Shown: positions 53,255 through 62,458, counted from the first letter of the stretch. The stretch: DNA of 64,000 nt from Thermoguttaceae bacterium (GCA_017447865.1 JAFSMO010000104.1:62001-126000), one strand, 5' to 3'. The notes: generated by a model from the sequence alone, not told the origin. Numbers and translations are program-made.

Positions 53255-53309
53255 AAGACCGCAGCAAAACGTTTCGATTTCACCAGGTCGTGACGTTTTC
53301 TGCGGTCTT
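53255..53309 (+). terminator. Hairpin after the LRR gene
   Basis: AAGACCGCAGCAAAACG pairs with CGTTTTCTGCGGTCTT (one bulge) across a 22-nt loop. No T-run, so it may be a processing or weak termination structure. Confidence 0.5.
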
Positions 53310-53342
53310 CGGACTGTAAAACCCTTAAATTTTCGTTTCTCC

Positions 53343-54272
53343 GTGCAAGTTTTTTCCCCATCTTTTCTCGCTTCGCTGGGCGATTTTCGCCTTCGTGTAA
53401 AACGGCTGGCGGCGGGCGTCACTTTCGGTGAGCACGCAAGCGTCCGGATGGGAGTTTCTACAGAGTTTCACGACCGGCGAGCCTGGGAGCAAGGCGACGA
53501 GCCGAAGTTCATCGACTGGCGCCTCTACGCGCGGACGGGAAAGCTCTTCACCCGCCGATTCGAAGAAGAAACGAACACATCATTCTATTTCCTGAACGAT
53601 TTCTCGCCGAGCATGACGTACGCCGGCGCCCCGCGTGACGGCGAGGAGAATCGGCTTTCCAAGCTCGAGTACGCGCAGTGCCTCACGGCCATTCTGACCT
53701 ACATCGCGCTCCAGCAGCGGGATCTGGCTGGCCTTTGCGCCACGAACGGCGCCGAGACGGTTTCCCTGCGGCCCTCCACCGGGGAAAGCCACTGGACCGA
53801 GTGCGTCCGGTTCCTGGAATCGCCTCCGTTCACGGCGAAACCCGCGTCCGAGACCCGGCCCTTCGAGCAAACGCTCAACGACCTGGCGGCGGCCGTCACG
53901 CGGCGGGGAAAAATCTTCATCCTCTCGGATTTCTTCGACGCTCAGTCGTGGGCTTCGATCGCGCCGCAGCTCAAACTCCTGACGGCTCAGGGAAACGAGC
54001 TGGTCCTTTTCCAGATCCTCGACGCGGACGAGCTGGACTTTCCATTCGACTCCCGGAGTGAATTCCTCCCGCTGGAAGGGTCCCAGCGCGGCCTGACGCT
54101 GACGCCCGACGCCGTCCGCGACGCGTACCTGGCGCAGTTCCAGGCCTGGCAGAACGAGCTGGAAACCGGCTGCCGCACGCTCGGGATCGAGTTCCACCTG
54201 GTGGACACGCGGCAGAGGATCGACGAAACTGTGAAACTGCTTTGGAGCGAGAAATCCGGCCCGAGGAATTAG
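53343..54272 (+). CDS. DUF58 domain protein
   Basis: A 309-residue protein of the DUF58 family (vWA-like). The signature at 27-60 (VTFGEHASVRMGVSTEFHDRRAWEQGDEPKFIDWR) is typical, followed by a vWA-like fold with FLNDFSPSM (DxSxS-like MIDAS motif with Asn before Asp) and a KIFILSDFFD strand. Such proteins often work with a MoxR ATPase and a BatA-type protein, but no moxR is present next to it. The start is GTG at 53343, with no clear ribosome binding site; the next in-frame ATG would cut into the conserved domain. The function is unknown. Confidence 0.85.
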   Translation: MQVFSPSFLASLGDFRLRVKRLAAGVTFGEHASVRMGVSTEFHDRRAWEQGDEPKFIDWRLYARTGKLFTRRFEEETNTSFYFLNDFSPSMTYAGAPRDGEENRLSKLEYAQCLTAILTYIALQQRDLAGLCATNGAETVSLRPSTGESHWTECVRFLESPPFTAKPASETRPFEQTLNDLAAAVTRRGKIFILSDFFDAQSWASIAPQLKLLTAQGNELVLFQILDADELDFPFDSRSEFLPLEGSQRGLTLTPDAVRDAYLAQFQAWQNELETGCRTLGIEFHLVDTRQRIDETVKLLWSEKSGPRN

Positions 54273-54312
54273 GGCTCCACCCAGTCTGAACAAAATGGTA
54301 AAATTGAACCGT

Positions 54313-54559
54313 CCCAAAGTTCACGTCCAGCTCTCTTCCAACTCCAGCGATTATAGGCCCCGCGGATTAGGCGGATCGGGCGGATGAAGGCGGATTTTCT
54401 TTTTTAAATATTGAATTGAATCTCATAAAACGGGCGCGGCATTCAAAAGTTTAATGGTTTAAAAATTTAAAATCCAATCCGTTTAAATCCGCCTCATCCG
54501 CCCAATCCGCGGGGCCTATAGTCGCTGGAGTTTGCACTGGGCCGGGCGTGAACTTTGGG
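54313..54559. repeat. Fold-back element with long imperfect inverted arms
   Basis: Left arm about 54313-54396 and right arm about 54486-54559. The ends CCCAAAGTTCACG / CGTGAACTTTGGG match exactly, the ACTCCAGCGATTATAGG segment matches with one change, and the core carries 9-nt GGCGGATNN repeats mirrored as ATCCGCC. An AT-rich spacer of about 90 nt separates the arms. No ORF. It is MITE- or BIME-like in form, in the gap between the DUF58 and malic enzyme genes. Confidence 0.85.
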
Positions 54560-54605
54560 TTGATCCCCGTTTCCTTTTCAAGTCGATCTGGTCCCCCTCT
54601 CCCCC

Positions 54606-54633
54606 TTGCGCGAAACTCAAATTTCTGTATAAT
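54606..54633 (+). promoter_or_regulatory. Promoter of the malic enzyme gene
   Basis: TTGCGC (54606-54611), 16 nt, TATAAT (54628-54633), with CCCCC (54601-54605) immediately before the -35 box. Confidence 0.65.
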
Positions 54634-54684
54634 AGAACGGATTGATTTCTGACTCATTCGACTATTTCAGGAAGGGGGCCTCAC

Positions 54685-56013
54685 GTGACCAAAGACGAAC
54701 TCAAAGCGGCGGCGCTTCAGTACCACGCCGAACCAGTACCGGGCAAAATCTCCGTCAAAACGACAAAACCGTGCTTCACGGCCGACGAGCTTTCGCTGGC
54801 CTACACGCCGGGCGTGGCGGTTCCGTGCCTCGAGATCAAAGACGAGCCCGCGAACGTCTGGAAGTACACCGCGCGCAGTAATACCGTGGCGGTCGTTTCG
54901 GACGGAACGGCCGTTTTGGGCCTGGGCAACATCGGGCCGGAGGCGGGAATGCCCGTGATGGAGGGGAAAGCCGTCCTTTTCAAGCGTTTCGCCGACATTG
55001 ACGCGATGGCGCTCTGCATCGGGAAGGTTTTCAACGAAAAAGGCCGCACCGACGCCGCGAAAGTGATCGAAACGGTCGAGCGGCTCGAGCCGTCGTTCGG
55101 CGGGATCAACCTCGAAGACATCGGCGCGCCGGCGTGCTTCGAAGTGGAGCAGACCCTGAAAAAACGGATGAATATTCCGGTCTTCCACGACGACCAGCAC
55201 GGGACCGCCATCATTTCGCTGGCCGCGATCATGAACGCCCTGAAGCTCGTCGGGAAAAAGATCTCCGACTGCCGTTTCGTCGTCAACGGCGCGGGAGCCG
55301 CCGGCATTTCGTGCAGTGAACTCTACATCACCGCCGGCGCGGACCGCAAGAAGTTCCTGATGTTCGACTCCAAGGGCGTGATCAGCTCCAAGCGCACGGA
55401 CCTGAACGCCGAAAAGGCCCGATTCGCGAACGAGACGGAAGTCACGTCGCTCGCCGAGGCGCTGGTGGGCGCGGACGTTTTCCTCGGCCTGAGCGTCGGC
55501 GGATGCGTGACGCCCGAAATGGTCAAGACCATGGCCCCCGGCGCGATCATTTTCGCGATGGCGAACCCGGTGCCGGAGATCCACCCGCAGCTCGCCCGGG
55601 ACGCCGGCGCCGCGGTCGTGGGAACGGGCCGAAGCGATTTTCCGAACCAGATCAATAACGTGCTCGGTTTCCCCGGGATTTTCCGCGGAGCGCTGGACGT
55701 TCGGGCGACCGACATTAATGAGGAAATGCAGCTTGCAGCGAGCCGGGCGATCGCCGAGGTCGCGTGCGAAAAGGTCCCGGAAGAGATTAAAGCGTACATG
55801 ATGGCGGCGTACCCGACCGACTACGCCGCCGGAATTTTCGACCCGGAAATGCCGCTTTCGTTCGATTACGTCATTCCGAAACCGTTTGACTGCCGCGTCG
55901 TTCCGCGAGTGGCGCGTTACGTCGCCGAAGCCGCCATGAAAACCGGCGTGGCCCAGATCCAGATCGATGATCTGGCCGCCTACGAGCGTGAAGTCATGAC
56001 CCGGATTAAGTAG
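54685..56013 (+). CDS. maeB: Malic enzyme (oxaloacetate-decarboxylating malate dehydrogenase)
   Basis: A 442-residue malic enzyme converting malate to pyruvate and CO2 with reduction of NAD(P). The N-terminal part has FTADELSLAYTPGVAVPCLEI (catalytic Tyr), GNIGPEAGMPVMEGKAVLFK (catalytic Lys) and FHDDQHGTAIISLAA (metal-binding Asp). The NAD(P)-binding domain has FVVNGAGAAGISCSELY and GLSVGGCVTPEMVKTMAPGAIIFAMANPVPEI. It lacks the phosphotransacetylase-like domain of the large MaeB form. The cofactor is not certain. The GTG start follows a GGAAGGGGG site. Its stop codon lies at the edge of a repeat element. Confidence 0.93.
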   Translation: MTKDELKAAALQYHAEPVPGKISVKTTKPCFTADELSLAYTPGVAVPCLEIKDEPANVWKYTARSNTVAVVSDGTAVLGLGNIGPEAGMPVMEGKAVLFKRFADIDAMALCIGKVFNEKGRTDAAKVIETVERLEPSFGGINLEDIGAPACFEVEQTLKKRMNIPVFHDDQHGTAIISLAAIMNALKLVGKKISDCRFVVNGAGAAGISCSELYITAGADRKKFLMFDSKGVISSKRTDLNAEKARFANETEVTSLAEALVGADVFLGLSVGGCVTPEMVKTMAPGAIIFAMANPVPEIHPQLARDAGAAVVGTGRSDFPNQINNVLGFPGIFRGALDVRATDINEEMQLAASRAIAEVACEKVPEEIKAYMMAAYPTDYAAGIFDPEMPLSFDYVIPKPFDCRVVPRVARYVAEAAMKTGVAQIQIDDLAAYEREVMTRIK

Positions 56014-56146
56014 TCAACGTTTCGGCTCCGCCGAAACGAGTTTTCAGTTCCCAGTTTTCAGTTTTCAGTTAAGAAACTACAAACTGATAACTGATAACTG
56101 ACAACTGAAAACTCCTAACTCCTCACTCCTAACTCCTAACTCACAC
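56011..56146. repeat. Inverted heptamer element upstream of hisS
   Basis: It begins with TAGTCAACG and the hairpin CGTTTCGGC-TCC-GCCGAAACG (56018-56038), nearly the same module as 6211-6237, and the malic enzyme stop codon is inside it. Then arm TTTTCAG x4 (56041-56070), reverse-complement arm AACTGATAACTGA... (56082-56112), then CTAACTC-type units (56113-56146). Confidence 0.82.
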
Positions 56147-56153
56147 CACTTCC

Positions 56154-57467
56154 ATGGCCAAGAAAATCACTCCCCGGACCCTGAAGGGTTTCCGCGATTA
56201 CCTCCCCGAAACGATGATCCCGCGGCGGAACATTATCGAAACCGCCGCCCGCATTTACCAGTCGTACGGCTTCGTCCCGATCGACACGCCGGCGCTCGAG
56301 TACCTCGAGATCCTCACCGGCAAAGGCTCCGATGAGACGGACAAGCAACTGTACAGTTTTCAGGACAAAGGCGGGCGCGACCTTGGAATGCGATTCGACC
56401 TGACCGTCCCGCTCGCCCGGTTCGTCTCCCAGCACGCCAACGAGCTTGGAATGCCCTTCAAGCGTTTCCACATCGCAACGGTCTGGCGCGGCGAAAATAC
56501 GCAGGCCGGCCGCTACCGCGAGTTCATGCAGTGCGATTTCGACACGATCGGGACGCTGAACATTTCGGCCGACATTGAGTGCACGCTCGTGATCTACGAC
56601 CTGCTCCGCGCCATCGGCTTCGAGAATTTCACGATCCACCTGAACAATCGCAAGGTCCTCAGCGGTCTGCTCGAAAAGCTCGGTTTTGAAGAAAAAACCG
56701 TCCCGGTGCTGCGCGCGCTGGACAAAATCGCCAAGATCGGCCACGATGCCGTGAAGGCGGAAATGGGCGAAACCGCCGGTCTGAGTCCCGAACAGGCCGA
56801 AGAGGTCCTGAAGCTGACCGCTCTGAAAGGCTCCAACCTCGAGATCCTCGAGCAGATCGCCGCGATGGTGGCGGGAACGGCCAAGGGCGAGGAAGGGGTT
56901 TCCGACCTGCGTCTGGTCCTGGAAGCCGCCGCGGCCGTGGGGATCACCGAGAAAAACCTCGTTCTGGACGTTTCGATCGCTCGCGGGCTGGACTACTACA
57001 CCGGCACGATCTGGGAAACGTTCCTCGACGATCTGCCGGGCTTCGGAAGCGTCTGCTCGGGCGGACGGTACGACAATTTGACCGGGATTTTCATGAATAA
57101 TCCGCTCCCGGGGATCGGCGCGTCGCTGGGACTGGACCGTCTGCTCACCGCCATGGAGCAGCTTGGAATGCTGAGCGACGTGAAGACTGCCGCCGAAGTT
57201 TTCATCCCGTACTTCGACAAAACGCAGCTTCCCGCCTACCTCCAGATGGCGAAAACCATCCGCTCGGCCGGCATCGGCGTGGAGATCTACCCGGACCCGA
57301 AAAAACTCGGCGCCCAGCTCCAGTACGCCGACCGCAAGGGCTTCCGTTACGCGGTGATCGCCGGGGCGGATGAACTTTCCCGCGGCGTGTGCCAGGTGAA
57401 GAATCTGGCGGAGAAAACTCAGGAAGAGGTTAAGCTGGAAGACCTGGCGAGCTATTGGAAGAAGTAG
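56154..57467 (+). CDS. hisS: Histidyl-tRNA synthetase
   Basis: A 437-residue class II aminoacyl-tRNA synthetase charging tRNA-His. Motif 1 covers RRNIIETAARIYQSYGFVPIDTPAL. Motif 2 is the RFHIATVWRGENTQAGRYREFMQCDFD region. The HisA motif contains ARGLDYYTGTIWE, and motif 3 is GIGASLGLDRL. The C-terminal anticodon-binding domain is short but present (ending KLEDLASYWKK). The length is near the family norm (about 420-450). The start is 8 nt after the heptamer repeat array, with no obvious ribosome binding site except the CCA-rich leader. A terminator follows. Confidence 0.97.
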   Translation: MAKKITPRTLKGFRDYLPETMIPRRNIIETAARIYQSYGFVPIDTPALEYLEILTGKGSDETDKQLYSFQDKGGRDLGMRFDLTVPLARFVSQHANELGMPFKRFHIATVWRGENTQAGRYREFMQCDFDTIGTLNISADIECTLVIYDLLRAIGFENFTIHLNNRKVLSGLLEKLGFEEKTVPVLRALDKIAKIGHDAVKAEMGETAGLSPEQAEEVLKLTALKGSNLEILEQIAAMVAGTAKGEEGVSDLRLVLEAAAAVGITEKNLVLDVSIARGLDYYTGTIWETFLDDLPGFGSVCSGGRYDNLTGIFMNNPLPGIGASLGLDRLLTAMEQLGMLSDVKTAAEVFIPYFDKTQLPAYLQMAKTIRSAGIGVEIYPDPKKLGAQLQYADRKGFRYAVIAGADELSRGVCQVKNLAEKTQEEVKLEDLASYWKK

Positions 57468-57480
57468 CAAGAAAAGGCGA

Positions 57481-57506
57481 GCGGAGTCAGTAATGACTCC
57501 GCTTTT
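57481..57506 (+). terminator. Intrinsic terminator after hisS
   Basis: Perfect 9-bp stem GCGGAGTCA / TGACTCCGC, 4-nt loop, then TTTT. Confidence 0.88.
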
Positions 57507-57606
57507 GCTGTCGGGACTGCCGCGGACGGCGTACCCGTATCCCTAAACAATCCCATCCTTTTAATCCAGTAAACCATTGTAATTCCGGGTTAAATGAAGT
57601 AAAGTT

Positions 57607-57975
57607 TTAGAATCCTACTCCATATAGATCACCCTTTAAAGCAAGCACTTCTCTCCCATCCTCTTGTTCATCCTCTTGCTCCTTTTTCTCAGACTGAGAT
57701 GGGAAGTATTTCTCCGTATCTATTTGGGCCAAGTACTCCTTCAAGATTAAACAGGCAATTTTTACTTCATCGAATGCCAGAGTGTATCTCCCGTTCTTTA
57801 CCGCCCACTGGGCAATTTCCAAATGGTCTGTGATGCTTGAGACCACCATTTCTGTAACGGCAATATCCTCAACGTAAGGCAGGATATATTTTAACAAACA
57901 TGTGAAATTTCTGGCAGGAACAAGTGTCATGGCAATGACCAGGCAAACAAACAATGAAATTCCCAAACGACGCAT
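57607..57975 (-). CDS. Small secreted hypothetical protein
   Basis: A 122-residue protein with a signal peptide-like segment (about 1-22: MRRLGISLFVCLVIAMTLVPA) and an acidic, Lys/Glu/Gln-rich C-terminal stretch (EKKEQEDEQEDGRE). No family is recognised. The start at 57975 is supported by a GGAGG site 7 nt upstream; a longer in-frame reading lacks one and adds an unrelated leader. It is in the same orientation as the CHAT gene, 505 nt downstream of it, and probably a separate transcription unit. It is AT-richer than the surrounding genes. Confidence 0.6.
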   Translation of the reverse strand: MRRLGISLFVCLVIAMTLVPARNFTCLLKYILPYVEDIAVTEMVVSSITDHLEIAQWAVKNGRYTLAFDEVKIACLILKEYLAQIDTEKYFPSQSEKKEQEDEQEDGREVLALKGDLYGVGF

Positions 57976-58480
57976 GAATGATCCTCCATTAAGGGGAAAA
58001 ATCATATACCCCTCATATATGAAAACTGGAATTGCAAAGGGCTTTTGTAATACCTGGAAAGTGGATCTTTTCCTCAAAAACGAAAGGTATTACAGCCGAA
58101 GGAATCAACTTCATCCTTCATAAAGATAGACAGTATAAGATGGTGTTTTTTAAAAAATTAATTGGAAACTTCTAAAAAATTTTTTTATACAAATGTTCCG
58201 CCCAAACAAAATAAATGACAATAGTCCCGAATGCTTTCCATTAAATCAGATCCATTCCAGACGGTCTTGCAGGTAGTTTGACCTGTGAATGTGTATGTCT
58301 TTTTCGACCCGCCAGAAGCGGCAGCTGTACCGGTCTGCCAGTTGTTGATGGTCCTGTCTGCCAATGTAACAGATACTATAATCTTGAAAAAATTACATAC
58401 TGTGTATTTCGTTTCAACTTACCCCCTTCTTTTGAAAGGGGGCAAGTCGAGAAACATCCTAATGGGAATCAGCTTCCAGG
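57976..58480. other. Intergenic region with a possible gene remnant
   Basis: About 505 nt between the small secreted gene and the CHAT gene. A minus-strand open frame of about 70 codons without an ATG (near 58190-58400, coding ...NNWQTGTAAASGGSKKT... and ...TCKTVWNGSDLMES...) looks coding-like and may be a decayed gene. A CCCCCTT/AAGGGGG hairpin lies at about 58430-58450. No promoter or RNA gene is evident. Confidence 0.4.
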
Positions 58481-61400
58481 TCAATTATTCCCAAGAACTA
58501 CGAACGGCGCCCAGAAAAATGGATGAGACCAAATTTGCTCGTTGTTTCGCAAACTGGTCTTGGCACTCTTCAGAGCATCTGCATAGCTCACGTTCTCATC
58601 GTTGATTTTCTGGAAGAATTTCTTCACCAACTCCGAGGTAGAACTGTCGCTCGCAGGCCAGTTAGAGCTGATAACGGTTTGAGCACCGGCTACGATCATG
58701 CCACGGCTCAGAGACCAAGTCCCTTCGCCCTGCTGATTATAACCAGCGTTCGTTTCACAGGCACTCAAAAAGACCAGCTTGTAACCATCAAGCAAACGGG
58801 AATTTATGTTCTCATCGATTTCGCAAAGTTCTTCAAGAGTCAGGAACCCGTCATTGGAAACATCATTTTCTTTCGAGTCCGGATAGAGAATAAGCTTGCC
58901 GGCCAGTTTCCCGTACTGGTACATCGCCTGGGCATGACCCGCAAAGTGAAAACTCTGTTTCTTATCCTCCAGCTTGTTACGGACATTTTTTTCAGTCGCC
59001 TCCTGATTTAGCAGCTGCGTACTATTTTTTCCATATATCCGGTTAATTTCCTTGGATTCTTCCTCCGCACCCGGCAAGTCCGGAAGCGCGGAACCATCCG
59101 CACCTCTCATTGCGAGTAAGGTCGTCGGAACCGGCTGAGGCATTTGGGGATTATGTCGCTCATTGTAAGCAGAATAATCCTTGATTCCAACCGTTAAAAC
59201 CCCTTTGCTATCTTTTTTATCCGAGTTTTGCAAGTGGTAATAAAATTCAAGCGATGGGCTGTAAAACAGGGTAACATCCTGCTCCAACAGGAAGGCAGCA
59301 TCTTTGAACCCCTCCATATCACCATTGGTAATGAGCGTTTCGAACGGGAACTGGGCCAAAACACCATCGGGAAGAATCATGGCGTATTCACCGTTCTGGC
59401 ACTGTTCAAGGAAATCTCCCAAATCATCGGGGAAGAGAATGGTGTAAAGCAGGTACAATTCCTGGGCCGTTTTCACCTCATCACTTCCCGGGTCCTGAAG
59501 AGAATCAATAATGCCGGTATGCTCTTTGTTTTGGAACAGTTTGCCAAGGGTCCCTGCCGTCAATGGCCCTGTCTTGACTTCCAGAGTGGGGTCAATCTCA
59601 TTAAACATGGCGGCCTGCTCTTCGGTGATTTGGAGCTCGTACAAATTTGATTCCTTATTATAGCCATACACGAACAGATATATACCTTTTTCTGTCACCA
59701 TGTATTCAAATGTGGTAACTTTGCTATTTTCCAGTTCTTCAACTGCCTTATCGAAGGCCGGAATCTTGATTTGGCTGCGAGAGTTCTCAACAACTGCAGA
59801 CTTGGCTTTAATCAATTCTTGTATACTATCTTTGATTTCGCTTACTTTATACTCCATTTGCTTGTTGAACTCCGCCATTTTTGCAGGATCAATCTGGAAC
59901 TGCCTGGCTTGTCTGCGAAGCGCCACCAGACCTCTCCTTGCTTCATTTACTTTCCTTCCGGCTTCTTTTTCTGCCTCTTTCAGATCTTCGGGAGCATTTT
60001 TAATGCCAGCAGCAGCCATCAAATCCAAAAGCCCCTGACCACGAGAACGTTCCATTGCCTCGTATATCTTGGCCGGATCTTTTTTTTCTGAATCAAGGTG
60101 GTATTGCCATTCAACCAGCGTTTCGTACAAATAATAGTACTCACCGAAAATACCCGCTTTCTGCTGGGCATTCGTAGAGGCTTTCTCACGGACAAGCAGT
60201 GAATAATCCCAAGTGGCTTCGAGTTTTGAAATGGCCTCCTCGATTTTGCCTTGCTGGTAGAGAACCTGGGCTTGTCCGTAATACACGCGACAGTACATGG
60301 AGGGAGACGTAAAGTACTCATCGCAAATCTCTTCCGCCTCATTAAACATTTTCTCGGCTTCTTTAGTATTTCCCTCTTCAAGATACACATCCCCTAAAGA
60401 ACATTTGACCTCGGCCATGAATGTTTCGTGACAGTGGTTTTCATCGATGATCCTGGCGGCTTCAAGTAAATCAGTCTCTGCAGAGCCAAAATCTCCATCG
60501 CCTTCCACTTTAAAGCCATTTTTTATCAAATGATGAACTTCACTCCGTGCCTTATACGCTTCCGCACGGCGTTGCGCAGAAACTACGTCCTTATTATTCT
60601 CCAGAGCCCTAATATTTTTAGTGCAAAGGGCAAGAGCATCTGTAAGCAACTTAGCTTTTGAGGATTTATCAGCTTTTGAGGATTTACCGAGCTCCTGGCT
60701 CTTTTTGAGATCCATCTGAACCTTAATTGCATTGATCGAAACTTCTCTCTGGACGTCAGGTTTTTCGACAAGTTCGTATTTCCCGTTGATCCATTTGTAT
60801 ACTTTTACTAGACGATCACCCCTATATCCGCCGAATGGCCCATATATCGGTTCTCTCTTTAACTCAGGCTTAGGATCTTTTTTGCCTTCCTTCCACACAT
60901 AGACATTCTTCCCTGTCGCCTCAGCTTTATCAATCATCTTCTGGGCTTCGTCGTAACGTTTTTGCATGATATAGATACTCGCGAGACGTTCGCAGCAGCC
61001 AGACAGGTAAGAACTCACATAAATGTCCGGGGTTGGGGACAGCTCTCGAGTTGCCGCTTCATAGGATGCTTTTTCTTTCTCTTGGTCTTCATTCAGATTG
61101 TCGGGGAGACCCAATTGCTTTTTATTCAAATCATCAACAAACTTCTGACGATCTTCAGGAAGTTTCCAGTCTTTCAGATCGGCACTCTCTTTTTCCAGAT
61201 ATATAAGAGCGTCTTTCAGGTAATCTTCAGCTTCAATGTTATCCCCAAGGAAGAAAGCATTAATACCGAGGTTGGTCTGGATTTCTCCAATATCTTCGTT
61301 AGAGGTCGCGTTGTTTTTCAAAGCCTCCCATCTCTCTTGAGCTTCTTCATATAGTCCCTGAACCTGATACAAGCGAGCCAAAAAAGATTCGCTTATTCCC

Positions 61401-62458
61401 GTGGGAAGATTGGCCCCTTCCCTCATCTTCATCGATTTGGTATAGAGTCTTTCCGCGATGGAATAGGAGCCACTAATGAAAAAGCGCGTGGCGTAATAAT
61501 CCCAATACTTTATTTTGCCCAGGACAGGCATTTCCACACCTTCCATATAATCCTCAGCCAGTGTGGCCCATTCTTCCGCTTCTTCCCGATGCAGGTTCCG
61601 GGCATATTCGAGACTGATGGATAAAATAAGCATATCACACGGAAGGCTTCTTACTTGCAATACCTCGGATGTCTTAATCGCTGACTTGAGTTCATCTCCT
61701 GCCTCTTTTGCCTCCTGAATATCACCCTTGCGAATCAGTTCGAGGATAGCATCCCGCTGTTCGCGGAGGTCTTTCATTATCTTGGCAATATTAAAGGTTT
61801 GAAATTGATCATTCGTTGAGCTATAGTATTGCGCCCCTTCAGAATCACCCGAAAGATCCTTCAACAGCTTAACCTTTTCTTGATCAATTGACTTCAGATC
61901 TTCATACGAAATTACAGGTGTTATCGTCTGTATAACTCCTTTATCCCCGAGTTTAGAGACCATGTCCACAATCTCATACCATTTCGGGGAATAGTACTCT
62001 TGTGCCTGGAACAATGCCCCCATTTCTGAGGTATTCATGCGTTCCCCCTCGGACAGATACTCTGGCTGCAGATTCTCGTTTTCTGCGATGCTTCCCCCAT
62101 AGTTTTCATATCCGGTATATCCGCCGCCGCCACCATAGGTATTCGCATAGTTTGTTACCATATTGATATACCCTCCCGCGTAAGGGATGGCACCAAAATT
62201 GCCGTTTGCAATTGACCGTGCCATGCCAATGTATCCGCCCGCGTAAGGGATGGCTTCAAAATTGCCGTTCGCAATTGACTGGGCTAAATTAATATATCCG
62301 CCCGCGTAAGGGATGGCCCCCAAATCGCCGCTTGCAATATCCCGAGCCATGTCAATATACGGCCCGGCATACGGAATCCATCCCCATTGTCCATAAACGC
62401 TTGCAAACAATGAACAACTTGCAACCAGTGCAATTAACGAAATTCGTGACTTTTTCAT
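58481..62458 (-). CDS. Secreted TPR-CHAT domain protein with N-terminal 21-residue repeats
   Basis: A 1325-residue protein. The signal peptide (about 1-23, ASVYGQ) is followed by 3.7 copies of a 21-residue repeat (IPYAGGYINMARSIANGNFGA type, residues 28-105) and a Gly/Tyr-rich linker. Residues about 270-860 are mostly helical with TPR-like repeats (EEAQERWEALKNNATSNEDIGEIQ, EGNTKEAEKMFNEAEEICDEYF), then a coiled coil (about 870-945). The C-terminal 320 residues are a CHAT caspase-like peptidase with His1175 in FHFAGHA and Cys1234 in FLSACETNAG, so the His/Cys dyad is intact. TPR-CHAT proteases are activated by partner recognition in several bacterial effector systems; here secretion or periplasmic location is predicted, unlike the cytosolic type III-E-associated ones. 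Targets are unknown. Confidence 0.9.
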   Translation of the reverse strand: MKKSRISLIALVASCSLFASVYGQWGWIPYAGPYIDMARDIASGDLGAIPYAGGYINLAQSIANGNFEAIPYAGGYIGMARSIANGNFGAIPYAGGYINMVTNYANTYGGGGGYTGYENYGGSIAENENLQPEYLSEGERMNTSEMGALFQAQEYYSPKWYEIVDMVSKLGDKGVIQTITPVISYEDLKSIDQEKVKLLKDLSGDSEGAQYYSSTNDQFQTFNIAKIMKDLREQRDAILELIRKGDIQEAKEAGDELKSAIKTSEVLQVRSLPCDMLILSISLEYARNLHREEAEEWATLAEDYMEGVEMPVLGKIKYWDYYATRFFISGSYSIAERLYTKSMKMREGANLPTGISESFLARLYQVQGLYEEAQERWEALKNNATSNEDIGEIQTNLGINAFFLGDNIEAEDYLKDALIYLEKESADLKDWKLPEDRQKFVDDLNKKQLGLPDNLNEDQEKEKASYEAATRELSPTPDIYVSSYLSGCCERLASIYIMQKRYDEAQKMIDKAEATGKNVYVWKEGKKDPKPELKREPIYGPFGGYRGDRLVKVYKWINGKYELVEKPDVQREVSINAIKVQMDLKKSQELGKSSKADKSSKAKLLTDALALCTKNIRALENNKDVVSAQRRAEAYKARSEVHHLIKNGFKVEGDGDFGSAETDLLEAARIIDENHCHETFMAEVKCSLGDVYLEEGNTKEAEKMFNEAEEICDEYFTSPSMYCRVYYGQAQVLYQQGKIEEAISKLEATWDYSLLVREKASTNAQQKAGIFGEYYYLYETLVEWQYHLDSEKKDPAKIYEAMERSRGQGLLDLMAAAGIKNAPEDLKEAEKEAGRKVNEARRGLVALRRQARQFQIDPAKMAEFNKQMEYKVSEIKDSIQELIKAKSAVVENSRSQIKIPAFDKAVEELENSKVTTFEYMVTEKGIYLFVYGYNKESNLYELQITEEQAAMFNEIDPTLEVKTGPLTAGTLGKLFQNKEHTGIIDSLQDPGSDEVKTAQELYLLYTILFPDDLGDFLEQCQNGEYAMILPDGVLAQFPFETLITNGDMEGFKDAAFLLEQDVTLFYSPSLEFYYHLQNSDKKDSKGVLTVGIKDYSAYNERHNPQMPQPVPTTLLAMRGADGSALPDLPGAEEESKEINRIYGKNSTQLLNQEATEKNVRNKLEDKKQSFHFAGHAQAMYQYGKLAGKLILYPDSKENDVSNDGFLTLEELCEIDENINSRLLDGYKLVFLSACETNAGYNQQGEGTWSLSRGMIVAGAQTVISSNWPASDSSTSELVKKFFQKINDENVSYADALKSAKTSLRNNEQIWSHPFFWAPFVVLGNN
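62145..62377 (-). repeat. 63-bp coding tandem repeat in the CHAT gene
   Basis: Nearly four units, visible in the DNA as recurring CCGCCCGCGTAAGGGATGGC segments. They encode the IPYAGGYI repeat. Confidence 0.85.
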
